From NCBI GenBank assembly GCA_942490885.1, contig CALNYT010000002.1, positions 2,046,001 through 2,110,000 of the forward strand: a DNA stretch of 64,000 bases. Direction: 5' to 3'. A model generated the notes under the pieces. That model saw nothing but the letters and a program-made list of their open reading frames with translations. It searched no databases and was not told the DNA's origin. The translations under genes and the position numbers were made by a program. This document shows positions 36,205 through 44,393 of the stretch, piece by piece (position 1 is the stretch's first letter; each line of letters opens with the position of its first letter). The DNA comes from Oceanirhabdus sp942490885 (lineage in GTDB: Bacteria > Bacillota > Clostridia > Clostridiales > Clostridiaceae).

Positions 36205-36654
36205 TTAAGGTATGCGTACCGTACGTCTTTTTAAGTTTCTTATTCTAAAAATTGAATAAACAAAAACAATACCTATTGCAATGGTCACAGCTGAAGTTAA
36301 AGTATTAATACCAGTAGTAATAGCTTTTTCATAATTATGATTAACATAATCATAGACGGTATAATACATTCCACCACCAGGAACTAAAGGAATCATACCA
36401 CAAACAATAAAAGCTGTTGCTGGAGTTCTTGCTTTTCTGGCCATAATTTCTGAATATAAAGACATCATTGCAGATCCCATAAAAAGAGAAAAAGTATTAT
36501 TGAAATCTACCGCAAGAAGTAATGAATAAATTAACCAACTTACGCCTCCGCTTAACGAGGCAATAAATAGATGTTTTTTTTGAATATTAAATTGAATTCC
36601 AAAGCCTAAAGAAGCTACTATTGACAATAATACTTCTAATATGATTCTTCCCAT
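36205..36654 (-). CDS. Threonine/serine exporter, small subunit (ThrE C-terminal half, YjjB-like)
   Basis: 149 residues, four membrane helices, with the MGSAMMSLYSEIMARKARTPATAF and MIPLVPGGGMYYT signatures (read in parts) of the ThrE_2 domain. Its ATG directly follows the TAG of the preceding gene without a gap, and its ribosome site AAGGGGTGATA lies inside that gene, implying coupled translation. Together the two encode the halves of one ThrE-type amino-acid exporter. Confidence 0.88.
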   Translation of the reverse strand: MGRIILEVLLSIVASLGFGIQFNIQKKHLFIASLSGGVSWLIYSLLLAVDFNNTFSLFMGSAMMSLYSEIMARKARTPATAFIVCGMIPLVPGGGMYYTVYDYVNHNYEKAITTGINTLTSAVTIAIGIVFVYSIFRIRNLKRRTVRIP

Positions 36655-37419
36655 CTATATCACCCCTTTCACGTAATAAAAGATAGTAAATATTATAACT
36701 GAACCTAGTGCAATACCAAGAGCAACAAATAAAGCTTCAATTACTCTAGAAATACCTGAATAAAAGTCACCAGCAATAGTATCTCTTATTCCGTTTGTTA
36801 TAGTTAAACCTGGTACAAGTAACATTATGGATCCAATAATTATTACATTTGACTCAATATTCATAAACAGAGAAGAAAACAAGGCTATAAAACTCGCTAG
36901 AGCCCCTCCGAGAATATTGGTAAAAAAGTCATTTAATTGTAATTCGCCGCATTTTTTTAGTAAAACTTTAGTAATGCAACCTATGATGGTAGATATAAAG
37001 AATTCTAAAATGTTTCCTCCAAATAAACTTGTGAAGCATCCTGCAACAATACCAGCGGATAATATCTGTGTTGGATATTTATATTTCATACCATTCTTGA
37101 TTTTAACTAATTCTTTTTTTACATATTCCAATGAAGCTGAATTACTTGATATCTTCCTTGAAAGCTCGTTTACATTGTGTATCTTGTTCATATCTATAGT
37201 TCTATTTTTGATTCTCTTAATAAATGTAGTAGGATTTCCATCTTCATCCTTTAATGAAATCATTATCACTGATGGAGTTACAAAACTCTCTACAACATGT
37301 ACGCCATAAGCCTTGCATATTATTTCAATTGTTTCTTCAACACGATAAACTTCTCCGCCATTTTCTAAAATAATTTGACCGGCAGTTTCAGCTACTTCTA
37401 AAATATCTTTAATTGACAT
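36655..37419 (-). CDS. Threonine/serine exporter, large subunit (ThrE N-terminal half, YjjP-like)
   Basis: 254 residues. A soluble N-terminal part (AGQIILENGGEVYRVEETI, YGVHVVESFVTPSVI) comes before five membrane helices with LVPGLTITNGIRDTIAGD, the ThrE/YjjP signature. Exports threonine, serine or related compounds in characterised family members. AGGAGGTGTATGT precedes the ATG. First gene of a two-gene operon. Confidence 0.88.
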   Translation of the reverse strand: MSIKDILEVAETAGQIILENGGEVYRVEETIEIICKAYGVHVVESFVTPSVIMISLKDEDGNPTTFIKRIKNRTIDMNKIHNVNELSRKISSNSASLEYVKKELVKIKNGMKYKYPTQILSAGIVAGCFTSLFGGNILEFFISTIIGCITKVLLKKCGELQLNDFFTNILGGALASFIALFSSLFMNIESNVIIIGSIMLLVPGLTITNGIRDTIAGDFYSGISRVIEALFVALGIALGSVIIFTIFYYVKGVI

Positions 37420-37460
37420 ACATACACCTCCTGTATATATAAATAATAAATTATTAACTA

Positions 37461-37486
37461 GTTATTATTTACTGAGCAGTAATAAC
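37461..37486. promoter_or_regulatory. Palindromic operator candidate
   Basis: GTTATTA ... TAATAAC enclose a nested perfect dyad TTACTG-AG-CAGTAA (37469-37482), upstream of both the divergent exporter operon and the PAS regulator. A half-like copy (CTAGTTATTCACTGTAA, ending 37630) sits just before the regulator's -10 TATAAT at 37638-37643. Confidence 0.4.
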
Positions 37487-37644
37487 CCCCTATAAAATAA
37501 TTCGTTTCATTATACATAAATTATAAAGAATTATCAATAAGAATTTATTAAAAAAAATAATTCGAAATAGTTGGAATTATTTTAGTATAGAGATAGGGTT
37601 TGGATAGTACTTACTAGTTATTCACTGTAATATGTTTTATAATT

Positions 37645-37671
37645 AACAATAACAATAACAATAACAATAAC
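37645..37671 (+). repeat. AACAAT hexanucleotide repeat, 4.5 units
   Basis: Four perfect AACAAT units plus AAC, directly after a TATAAT -10 box (37638-37643) and before the ribosome site of the regulator. It sits at the predicted 5' end of the mRNA. Confidence 0.9.
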
Positions 37672-37695
37672 GGTGGGAGGGATTTTGAAGGGGCT

Positions 37696-39063
37696 ATGAA
37701 TAAGGATAGAATTATACTAGAGGAATTGATAAATAATCTTCATGATGGAATACATATAATAGATGAGAAAGGCACAACAATATTTTATAATGAAGCTATG
37801 GCTAATCTTGAAGGGACAAGTAGAGATGAGGTTCTTGGAAAGGGAATAACAGAATATCTAGGTCACCTTAAGGAAGAGAATTCTACATTATTGGGTGCAA
37901 TAAAGAATAAGAAGAAGTATTCTGAGATACTACAGGAATATTACAATAATAATAATAAATTAATAACAACAATAAATACATCAATACCAATACTTAATGA
38001 TGATAAAGTAATTGGCGCAATTGAGATTTCAAAAGATATGACTCAAGTTAAAATGCTTAATGAGAAAGTATGTAAACTAGAAGAGAAACAAAGACAATCC
38101 AATAAGGGATATTCTTTTAAAGACATTATAGGAAACAGTACTGAAATGAGAAGTGTTGTTAATAAAGCAATGAGAGCTGGGTTATCAAATTCATCTGTCC
38201 TTATATATGGGGAAACTGGATCAGGAAAAGAAGTCCTTGCTCAGAGTATTCATTATAATGGGATAAGGAGAGATCAACCATTTATAGCTGTAAATTGTGC
38301 AGCAGTACCTAGTCCTCTTTTAGAGGGAATGTTTTTTGGTACTGTTAAGGGGAGTTTTACTGGTGCACTAGATAAGAAAGGTTTGTTTGAAGAGGCTCAC
38401 AGAGGAACTCTTTTACTAGATGAGCTTAACTCAATGGATACTCATTTGCAATCCAAACTTTTAAGGGTATTGCAAGAAGGATACATTAGACCTTTAGGTA
38501 GTAATAAGACAATTGATGTTGATGTTAGAGTTATCGCTACCCTCAATGAAAATCCAGAGAAACTAATAAAGGAAGGAAAGTTGAGAAAGGACTTATATTA
38601 TAGGTTAAGTGTTGTAAAGTTTGATATTCCGCCTTTAAGGGATAGAAAAGAAGATATTGTAGAGCTGGTAAATCACTTTATAAAATATTATAATAAAATC
38701 CTTGCTAAAGAAGTAATAGGTGTTAAAGATGAAGTTATGGAAAGATTGATTAATTACGAATGGCCTGGTAATATACGAGAGCTAAAGAATGCAATTGAAT
38801 CTGCAATGAATGTAGCTGAAGATTACAAAAAGATTGGTATAGAAATGTTTGAGGATAAGTTTAGTACCTTGGAATATGAAAAGATAGAACTTAAAGGGAA
38901 ATCCCTTGATGAGTATCTTGGTAACGTAGAGAAAAATATTATTTTGGATGCTTTGCTTAAAATGAACGGTAATATTTCAAAAACTGCGGAATATTTAAAA
39001 ATATCAAGACAATCTCTTCAATATAAAATAAAGAAATATAAAAATACAACCAGTGGAAGTTAA
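37696..39063 (+). CDS. PAS domain sigma-54-dependent activator (RocR-like)
   Basis: 455 residues: PAS sensor (about 8-115), AAA+ domain with Walker A GETGSGKE, the sigma-54 contact loop as GSFTGA (GAFTGA variant), Walker B LLLDELNS, and an arginine finger segment. The C-terminal Fis-type helix-turn-helix is KTAEYLKISRQSLQYKIKKY. It activates enhancer-dependent promoters. The only good sigma-54 promoter in the window, before ord, with two matching dyads, makes the ornithine operon the likely target (inference). Ribosome site GAAGGGG before ATG. Confidence 0.95.
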   Translation: MNKDRIILEELINNLHDGIHIIDEKGTTIFYNEAMANLEGTSRDEVLGKGITEYLGHLKEENSTLLGAIKNKKKYSEILQEYYNNNNKLITTINTSIPILNDDKVIGAIEISKDMTQVKMLNEKVCKLEEKQRQSNKGYSFKDIIGNSTEMRSVVNKAMRAGLSNSSVLIYGETGSGKEVLAQSIHYNGIRRDQPFIAVNCAAVPSPLLEGMFFGTVKGSFTGALDKKGLFEEAHRGTLLLDELNSMDTHLQSKLLRVLQEGYIRPLGSNKTIDVDVRVIATLNENPEKLIKEGKLRKDLYYRLSVVKFDIPPLRDRKEDIVELVNHFIKYYNKILAKEVIGVKDEVMERLINYEWPGNIRELKNAIESAMNVAEDYKKIGIEMFEDKFSTLEYEKIELKGKSLDEYLGNVEKNIILDALLKMNGNISKTAEYLKISRQSLQYKIKKYKNTTSGS

Positions 39064-39081
39064 TTTTAAAATCTTTATTGT

Positions 39082-39107
39082 GCACGCACCCGCGTGCTTT
39101 TTTTTTT
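39082..39107 (+). terminator. Terminator after the sigma-54 activator
   Basis: GCACGC-ACCC-GCGTGC followed by ten T. Confidence 0.93.
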
Positions 39108-39228
39108 CACAAATCCATCACAATTATAACAATTTTTAATCAAATATGAGTAGTATCATATACCTGTAAGAGGCAAAATGTATTTAAGTTAGTGATCTAC
39201 TTTAAATCAAAATTAATGGGGGAGTAAG

Positions 39229-40056
39229 ATGAAAATGAAAAATAAATTAAAGATTAGAGGTATGATTCAGAGTTTATTCTTTTTACTTATTGCATTTATT
39301 GCAATAAACAAAACATTAGTTGAATCAGGAAAAGGGTTTAAGTTTTTATCCTCTGCATCACTACATGCAATATGCCCTTTTGGAGGAGTTGCATCAATTT
39401 ATGAATTCGTTACAGTTGGTGTTTTTGTAAAAAAAATACATGAATCGTCATTTATACTGATGATAATAATTTTTATAATTGCAATTGGATTTGGTGCTAT
39501 ATTTTGTGGATGGATATGCCCTTTTGGAACAATTCAAGAATGGATTAGCAAGATTGGTAAAAAAATATTCAAGTCAAAGCATAATAATTTTATTCCATTA
39601 AAATATGATAAGTACTTAAGGTTTTTAAGATATGTTGTGTTGATATGGGTTGTATATGTAACAGCTGTAACTGCAAAAATAGGATTTTCAGATATAGATC
39701 CATATTATAGTTTATTTAACTTTTGGACAGGTGAGGTAGCAGTAACTGGAATGGTTGTTCTTATAATAACCTTAGTTGCTTCAATATTCATTGAAAGACC
39801 TTGGTGTAAATATCTTTGTCCTTATGGAGCGGTATTAGGTAGTTTTAATTTAATTAGAATATTTAAAATTAAGAGAAACACTAAAACTTGTATATCCTGT
39901 AAAGCTTGCGATAGGGCGTGTCCTATGAATATTAAGGTTTCAGAAGTTAAAGAGGTTAAAAATCATCAATGCATTTCCTGTATGAAGTGCACATCTGAAG
40001 TGTCATGTCATATAGAAGATACTGTATGTTTCACATATGAAAGGAGAGTTAAATAA
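39229..40056 (+). CDS. Membrane 4Fe-4S protein, NapH/NosR-C-like
   Basis: 275 residues with about five membrane helices. Two Cys-Pro motifs occur in the membrane part (CGWICPFGT and CKYLCPYGA), plus an extra AICPFGG. A C-terminal ferredoxin region has CISCKACDRACP and CISCMKCTSEVSC for two 4Fe-4S clusters. This is the polyferredoxin type used in membrane electron transfer (NapH, NosR, PceC relatives). The partner reaction is unknown. It is cotranscribed with the next gene and sits between the activator and the ornithine operon. Confidence 0.87.
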   Translation: MKMKNKLKIRGMIQSLFFLLIAFIAINKTLVESGKGFKFLSSASLHAICPFGGVASIYEFVTVGVFVKKIHESSFILMIIIFIIAIGFGAIFCGWICPFGTIQEWISKIGKKIFKSKHNNFIPLKYDKYLRFLRYVVLIWVVYVTAVTAKIGFSDIDPYYSLFNFWTGEVAVTGMVVLIITLVASIFIERPWCKYLCPYGAVLGSFNLIRIFKIKRNTKTCISCKACDRACPMNIKVSEVKEVKNHQCISCMKCTSEVSCHIEDTVCFTYERRVK

Positions 40057-40057
40057 T

Positions 40058-40795
40058 ATGAAGCTAAATTCAAAAACTATAGGAATTATTGTAATTGCAA
40101 TTTTATTTGGTGGAATTAGCCTTTCTAAAGGATTGAATATTTGGCGTACTGAATCAACTAAAGTGCCTGTTGTATTCAATGAAGGAGAATTTGCAGGAGA
40201 GTATAATCCAGCGGATATAAGAGGTTCTTATACATTAGAGGATATTAATAATGCTTTTGAAATATCACCTAAAGAAATGGCTAATGCTTTTGGTTTGAAT
40301 AATATAGATAATCCTTCTTTAATTAAAGTAAAAGACTTAGAAAATATTTATAGTGATTTAGATGGCGATAAGGAAATAGGAACAGCTTCAGTTAGATATT
40401 TTGTTGCACTTTATAAAAATTTACCATATGAAATGGATGAGGAAATATATCTTCCTATAACAGCAGTTAAAATATTGATAAATGAGGCAAAAATTAATAA
40501 GGAACAAGAAAAATATCTTAGTGAACATACAGTAGATGTTTCAAACATAGAACAATATAAGGATAGTTCAGATAATGATTCTGAAAAGAATAATTCTGAA
40601 GATAATGATGAAAAATTGATAAAAGGAAAAACCACTTTTAAAGAAGTAATAGATTGGGGAGTATCAAAAGAAATTTTAGAAGAAATAATTAATGAAAAAA
40701 TAGTTGATGAATCATTAGTTATAAGAGACTATTGCATGAAGAATGGAGTAGAATTTTCTCAAGTTAAAGAAGAAATTCAGAAAAAAATTCATTAA
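40058..40795 (+). CDS. Membrane-anchored partner of the 4Fe-4S protein
   Basis: 245 residues. An N-terminal membrane anchor (about 7-24) precedes an extracytoplasmic domain with EYNPADIRGSYTLEDI and KEMANAFGL, a pattern I associate with accessory proteins or C-terminal parts of NosR/PceC-type polyferredoxins. Then an Asp/Ser/Asn-rich acidic linker (about 175-195) and a repeat of the same helical type (FKEVIDWGVSKEILEEI). ATG 40058 is chosen because AAAGGAGAG lies between it and ATG 40037. Precise role unknown. Confidence 0.65.
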   Translation: MKLNSKTIGIIVIAILFGGISLSKGLNIWRTESTKVPVVFNEGEFAGEYNPADIRGSYTLEDINNAFEISPKEMANAFGLNNIDNPSLIKVKDLENIYSDLDGDKEIGTASVRYFVALYKNLPYEMDEEIYLPITAVKILINEAKINKEQEKYLSEHTVDVSNIEQYKDSSDNDSEKNNSEDNDEKLIKGKTTFKEVIDWGVSKEILEEIINEKIVDESLVIRDYCMKNGVEFSQVKEEIQKKIH

Positions 40796-40882
40796 TTTTA
40801 TATGGAATTTATTTAATAATTTTCTTTAAGTTTCTTTTTTGCATATAATTGAGGAAAAAAATGCTGAAAAATCGGCGGGAGA

Positions 40883-40900
40883 GTGCAAAAAAAATTGCAT
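40883..40900 (+). promoter_or_regulatory. Upstream activator dyad 1
   Basis: GTGCAA-N6-TTGCAT. Same pattern and spacing as dyad 2; 72 bases centre to centre, about seven helical turns. Candidate enhancer site for the PAS/sigma-54 activator. Confidence 0.55.
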
Positions 40901-40950
40901 CTAAGGCTGATATTATAAAAAATGATAAACAAAATAGTTAAATTTTAACA

Positions 40951-40976
40951 AAAGGTGCAAAATTATTTGCACCTTT
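40951..40976 (+). promoter_or_regulatory. Upstream activator dyad 2
   Basis: AAAGGTGCAA-AATTAT-TTGCACCTTT, a perfect 10-bp dyad with core GTGCAA-N6-TTGCAC, centred about 130 bases upstream of the sigma-54 promoter. It could also read as a hairpin, but no T run follows. Confidence 0.6.
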
Positions 40977-41090
40977 AATTGGGTGGATGAATAAGGGAAT
41001 AAGGAAAGTGAATAAATATTCTAAAAATTTAGAAATGTTCAAAGCTTGTGATGGAAATTGCAGAAAAAGAATAATGATTTGGAGCTGAAC

Positions 41091-41108
41091 TTGGCATGAA
41101 AATTGCTT
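41091..41108 (+). promoter_or_regulatory. Sigma-54 promoter of the ornithine operon
   Basis: TTGGCATGAAAATTGCTT fits the YTGGCACG-N4-TTGCW consensus, with GG (41093-41094) and GC (41105-41106) at the invariant spacing. Transcription would start near 41118, leaving a leader of about 110 bases with a CACAGAT/ATCTGTG hairpin (41164-41185). Confidence 0.85.
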
Positions 41109-41228
41109 ATATAAAAAATGTAACGAAATATGTGATTAATATAGTATATTTTTACTGATGAATCACAGATAATATTAAATCTGTGTATTATCGAATTTAT
41201 AATAAAAAACAAACAGGGGGAATTAAAA

Positions 41229-42275
41229 ATGAGAGAAAACGTTAAAATTGCTATTTGGGGATTTGGAGCTATGGGAAGCGGAATGGCTAGAATGCTTCTT
41301 AAGAAAAAAGGTGTTGAGATTGTTGGTGTTTGTGATAGACACCCTGATAGAGTAAATAAAGATATATTTGAAGTTTTAGGAATCGAAAGAGGAGATAGAA
41401 AGTCAGTAATAATTAATGAGAATATAGAAGAAGTTGTTTCAGAAAAAAGCTGTGACTTATGCTTATGTGCTACAGACTCATTTACACAAAAAGCTTTTCC
41501 AAGATTAAAATATGTTCTTGAGCAGAAGGTTAATGTAATATCTACAGCGGAAGAGATGGCATATCCTAAAGCACAGAATCCAGAACTTGCTAAAGAGTTA
41601 GATAGAATCGCAAAAGAAAATGGAGTGTCAATTTTAGGAACTGGTATTAACCCAGGATTAATAATGGACTTATTAGTTGTATGTTTAACAGGATGTATGA
41701 CAGATGTTGAATATGTTGAAGCAAAGAGAGTAAATAGTTTATCACCTTTCGGACCTGCAGTAATGGAAGAACAAGGTGTTGGAATTACTGTTGAGGATTT
41801 CAATAAAGGAGTAGCTGATGGTTCTTTAGCTGGACATGTTGGATTCTCAGAGTCAATAAATATGATAGCAGATGCAATTGGATGGAATGTTGAAAAGTTA
41901 GAGCAACAAATGAAGCCAATCGTTACAACAGTTGATAGAAAATCTCCATATGGATTTGCAGCAGCTGGCAACGTAGCAGGTGTTAACATGACTGGTCAAG
42001 GATATGTTGATGGAGAAGTTAAAATTGATATGATTCACCCACAACAAATAGAGCCAGAGATGGAAGGAACATTCACTGGAGATTACATAACAATTAAAGG
42101 TACTCCAGAAGTAAATATGGCAATCAAGCCTGAAGTTGAAGGCGGACTTGGAACAATCGCTATGTGCGTTAATATGATTCCTCAGGTTATTAATGCTAAT
42201 CCAGGATTGAAAACTATGCTTGATTTACCAGTACCAAGAGCAATTATGGGTGACATGAGAAACATGATCAAATAG
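41229..42275 (+). CDS. ord: 2,4-diaminopentanoate dehydrogenase
   Basis: Oxidatively deaminates (2R,4S)-2,4-diaminopentanoate to 2-amino-4-oxopentanoate with NAD(P). 348 residues; Rossmann nucleotide site IWGFGAMGSGMARML at 9-23, LGTGINPGLIMDLL and KSPYGFAAAGNVAGVNMTGQG blocks as in the characterised Clostridium sticklandii/C. difficile enzyme (read in parts). GGGGGAAT precedes the ATG. First gene behind the sigma-54 promoter. Confidence 0.95.
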   Translation: MRENVKIAIWGFGAMGSGMARMLLKKKGVEIVGVCDRHPDRVNKDIFEVLGIERGDRKSVIINENIEEVVSEKSCDLCLCATDSFTQKAFPRLKYVLEQKVNVISTAEEMAYPKAQNPELAKELDRIAKENGVSILGTGINPGLIMDLLVVCLTGCMTDVEYVEAKRVNSLSPFGPAVMEEQGVGITVEDFNKGVADGSLAGHVGFSESINMIADAIGWNVEKLEQQMKPIVTTVDRKSPYGFAAAGNVAGVNMTGQGYVDGEVKIDMIHPQQIEPEMEGTFTGDYITIKGTPEVNMAIKPEVEGGLGTIAMCVNMIPQVINANPGLKTMLDLPVPRAIMGDMRNMIK

Positions 42276-42288
42276 GGTGGTGAGTAAT

Positions 42289-42585
42289 ATGATTAAAAAA
42301 GGTACTTGGGTAGAGGTTGAGAGAACAGTCTTAGAGCCAGAAGAGAGATCACCTCATATACCAGAAGAGACTAAGAAAACTCCTTTAATTATGTGGATAA
42401 AAGGTTTCTGTCTTGAGGATTGTGAATTAGGTGAATGGGTTAAGGTAGAGACAATGATAGGAAGAATTGAAGAAGGTAAGGTCGTGAAAGTTGAACCGAA
42501 CTATACTCATAGTTTTGGAAATTATATTGGAGAAACATCATATATAGGAAAGCAAGCAAAGGCTATTCTTAGAGGAAGGGATTAA
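42289..42585 (+). CDS. ortA: 2-amino-4-oxopentanoate thiolase, alpha subunit
   Basis: 98-residue small subunit of the enzyme that cleaves 2-amino-4-oxopentanoate with CoA to acetyl-CoA and alanine. Sequence features: GTWVEVERTVLEPEERSPHIP and PLIMWIKGFCLEDCELGE (in parts). ATG 42289 is preferred over GTG 42277 because GGGTGGTGAG overlaps the latter. It is followed 14 bases later by the large subunit. Confidence 0.93.
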   Translation: MIKKGTWVEVERTVLEPEERSPHIPEETKKTPLIMWIKGFCLEDCELGEWVKVETMIGRIEEGKVVKVEPNYTHSFGNYIGETSYIGKQAKAILRGRD

Positions 42586-42599
42586 GGGGGTGAAGTGGA

Positions 42600-44012
42600 A
42601 TGAACAAGTATGAAAAGATGATGGCAAGAAAAAGCGAGATAATGCTGAAATCTGTTGGTGTTGATTATGCTCAGTATGAATACGGAAAAATTGCTTTTGA
42701 TTATGAAAAATTAATGAGAGATACAGGGTATACTCTTAATGATGTTATGCAGATTCAGAAGGAAGCAGGAGTAGGTAATACCCCTTTATTAGAGCTTAAA
42801 AATATGACTGAACTTGCTAGAAAAGTATCTAAAACAGGTAAAGCTGCTAGGATTATGGTTAAGGATGAACAATGTAATCCATCCGGAAGTTATAAGGATA
42901 GAAGAGCATCTGTTTCAGTATTTGAGGCAAAGAAAAAAGGTTATAAAGGTGTAGTTTCAGCAACTTCTGGAAATTATGGAGCTGCAGTTGCTTCTCAAGC
43001 AAATATGAGAGGATTAGATTGTATTATTGTTCAGGAGTGTTTTGATTCAAGAAAAGTTGGTCAACCTGAGATTGTAGAGAAAGCTAGAAAGTGCGAATGT
43101 TATGGTGCTGAAGTACTTCAATTAACTGTTGGACCAGAACTTTTCTACACATTCTTAAAGGTGTTGGATGATACATCTTTCTATAACGCGTCACTATACT
43201 CAAATTACGGAGTAGCTGGTGTTGAAACTCTTGGTTATGAAATAGCTGAGGAGTGTAGAGAAAAATTTGGTAAAGACCCAGAAGTTGTTATATGTACACA
43301 TGCTGGAGGGGGAAATCTTACTGGTACAGCAAGAGGTCTTAAGAAAGCGGGGGCGCTTCAAACAAAAGTTGTTGGTGCATCAGCTAATTTATCTGGACTT
43401 CATATGGCATCTGATACTCAATTTAATAGGAAGTCATTTACAACAGGGCATACTGGTTTTGGAATACCATTCATGACTAACCCTGATAGATCAGATGTTC
43501 CAAGAAGCGCAGCTAGACCGTTAAGATATATGGATAGATATGTTACTATAGCCCAAGGACAGATATTCTATATGACTGAATTACTAGCTCAGATAGAAGG
43601 ACTTGAGAGAGGGCCGGCTGGAAATACTTCTCTTGCGGCTGCGTTTGTTATTGCTCAGGAGATGGAAAATGATGAGATTATTGTAGTTCAGGAAACTGAG
43701 TATACAGGAGCAGGAAAACATGTTGGTCCACAGCTATCATTTGCTAAGGAAAATGGTATTAAAGTTATAAAAGGGAATCCTTCAGAAGAAATCCCAGGAG
43801 AAAATATAATACTTCCAGAGCATCCAGAAAAGCTTACTATTGAAGATATGGATCTTAATGGATACAGAAGATCATTGATAAAGAATGCTGTTATGGGATT
43901 AGAAGATAAGACTATTGGAAAAGAAGATCTTGAATATCTATGTGATGAAACTAAACTTGAGCAAGTTAAAGTATTAGAGATGTTAAGTGAATTCGATATA
44001 TGCGTAAAATAA
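42600..44012 (+). CDS. ortB: 2-amino-4-oxopentanoate thiolase, beta subunit (PLP)
   Basis: 470-residue PLP-dependent large subunit, fold type II. PLP lysine in NPSGSYKDRRAS, cofactor phosphate-type loops SATSGNYGAAVA and HAGGGNLTGTARG. The mature pathway step yields alanine and acetyl-CoA from the ornithine carbon chain. GGGGGTGAAGT precedes the ATG. The only thiolase of this chemistry known to use PLP. Confidence 0.95.
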   Translation: MNKYEKMMARKSEIMLKSVGVDYAQYEYGKIAFDYEKLMRDTGYTLNDVMQIQKEAGVGNTPLLELKNMTELARKVSKTGKAARIMVKDEQCNPSGSYKDRRASVSVFEAKKKGYKGVVSATSGNYGAAVASQANMRGLDCIIVQECFDSRKVGQPEIVEKARKCECYGAEVLQLTVGPELFYTFLKVLDDTSFYNASLYSNYGVAGVETLGYEIAEECREKFGKDPEVVICTHAGGGNLTGTARGLKKAGALQTKVVGASANLSGLHMASDTQFNRKSFTTGHTGFGIPFMTNPDRSDVPRSAARPLRYMDRYVTIAQGQIFYMTELLAQIEGLERGPAGNTSLAAAFVIAQEMENDEIIVVQETEYTGAGKHVGPQLSFAKENGIKVIKGNPSEEIPGENIILPEHPEKLTIEDMDLNGYRRSLIKNAVMGLEDKTIGKEDLEYLCDETKLEQVKVLEMLSEFDICVK

Positions 44013-44030
44013 TTAGTGTGGAGGATGAAC

Positions 44031-44393
44031 ATGAAGAGAGCAGATGATTTCGAGAAAAGAAGAGAACATTTAAAGAACTTAAGTAGTGAACAATTAAAAG
44101 AGAGATTTTGGGCATTAACTGAAGAGATTGTTAAGCCTATGGTTGATCTTGCTGAGAAGAATACATCTGCTTCAATTGAGCGTTCTGTTCTATTAAGAAT
44201 GGGATTCTCTAGTATTGAAGCAGGCGAGATAGTAAAACAAGGACATACATGGAACCTACTAGGAAAAGGTATGGGAAATGTTGTACTTACTTATGCTAAG
44301 ATGAATAATATGGAATACAGAGAAGCTGGTAAAGAGTTAGCAGAAGGTAAGGGTTGGAATGAAGTAAGCAAGAAGATGAGAGGTGAGAACTAA
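44031..44393 (+). CDS. oraS: D-ornithine 4,5-aminomutase, small subunit
   Basis: 120-residue small subunit of the adenosylcobalamin/PLP enzyme. Family features: KRADDFEKRREHLKNLS and VLLRMGFSSIEAGEIV (in parts) and ending KGWNEVSKKMRGEN. ATG 44031 is six bases after GTGGAGG; ATG 44025 is too close. Its TAA overlaps the oraE ATG, so the subunits are translationally coupled. Confidence 0.95.
   Translation: MKRADDFEKRREHLKNLSSEQLKERFWALTEEIVKPMVDLAEKNTSASIERSVLLRMGFSSIEAGEIVKQGHTWNLLGKGMGNVVLTYAKMNNMEYREAGKELAEGKGWNEVSKKMRGEN

Noticed and set aside
36827..37309. 160-codon + strand frame within the exporter large-subunit gene
   Set aside because: Antisense shadow of ThrE-type coding sequence; no family features.
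37645..37671. CRISPR-like array
   Set aside because: Six-base units without spacers are a microsatellite, not a CRISPR; no cas genes anywhere in the window.
40951..40976. Terminator after the membrane Fe-S partner gene
   Set aside because: The 10-bp dyad lacks a T run, and its GTGCAA-N6-TTGCAC core recurs at 40883, so a protein-binding site is more likely.
41039..41989. 316-codon open frame on the - strand across the ord promoter and ord
   Set aside because: Overlaps the sigma-54 promoter and ord coding sequence in antisense; no recognisable domain.
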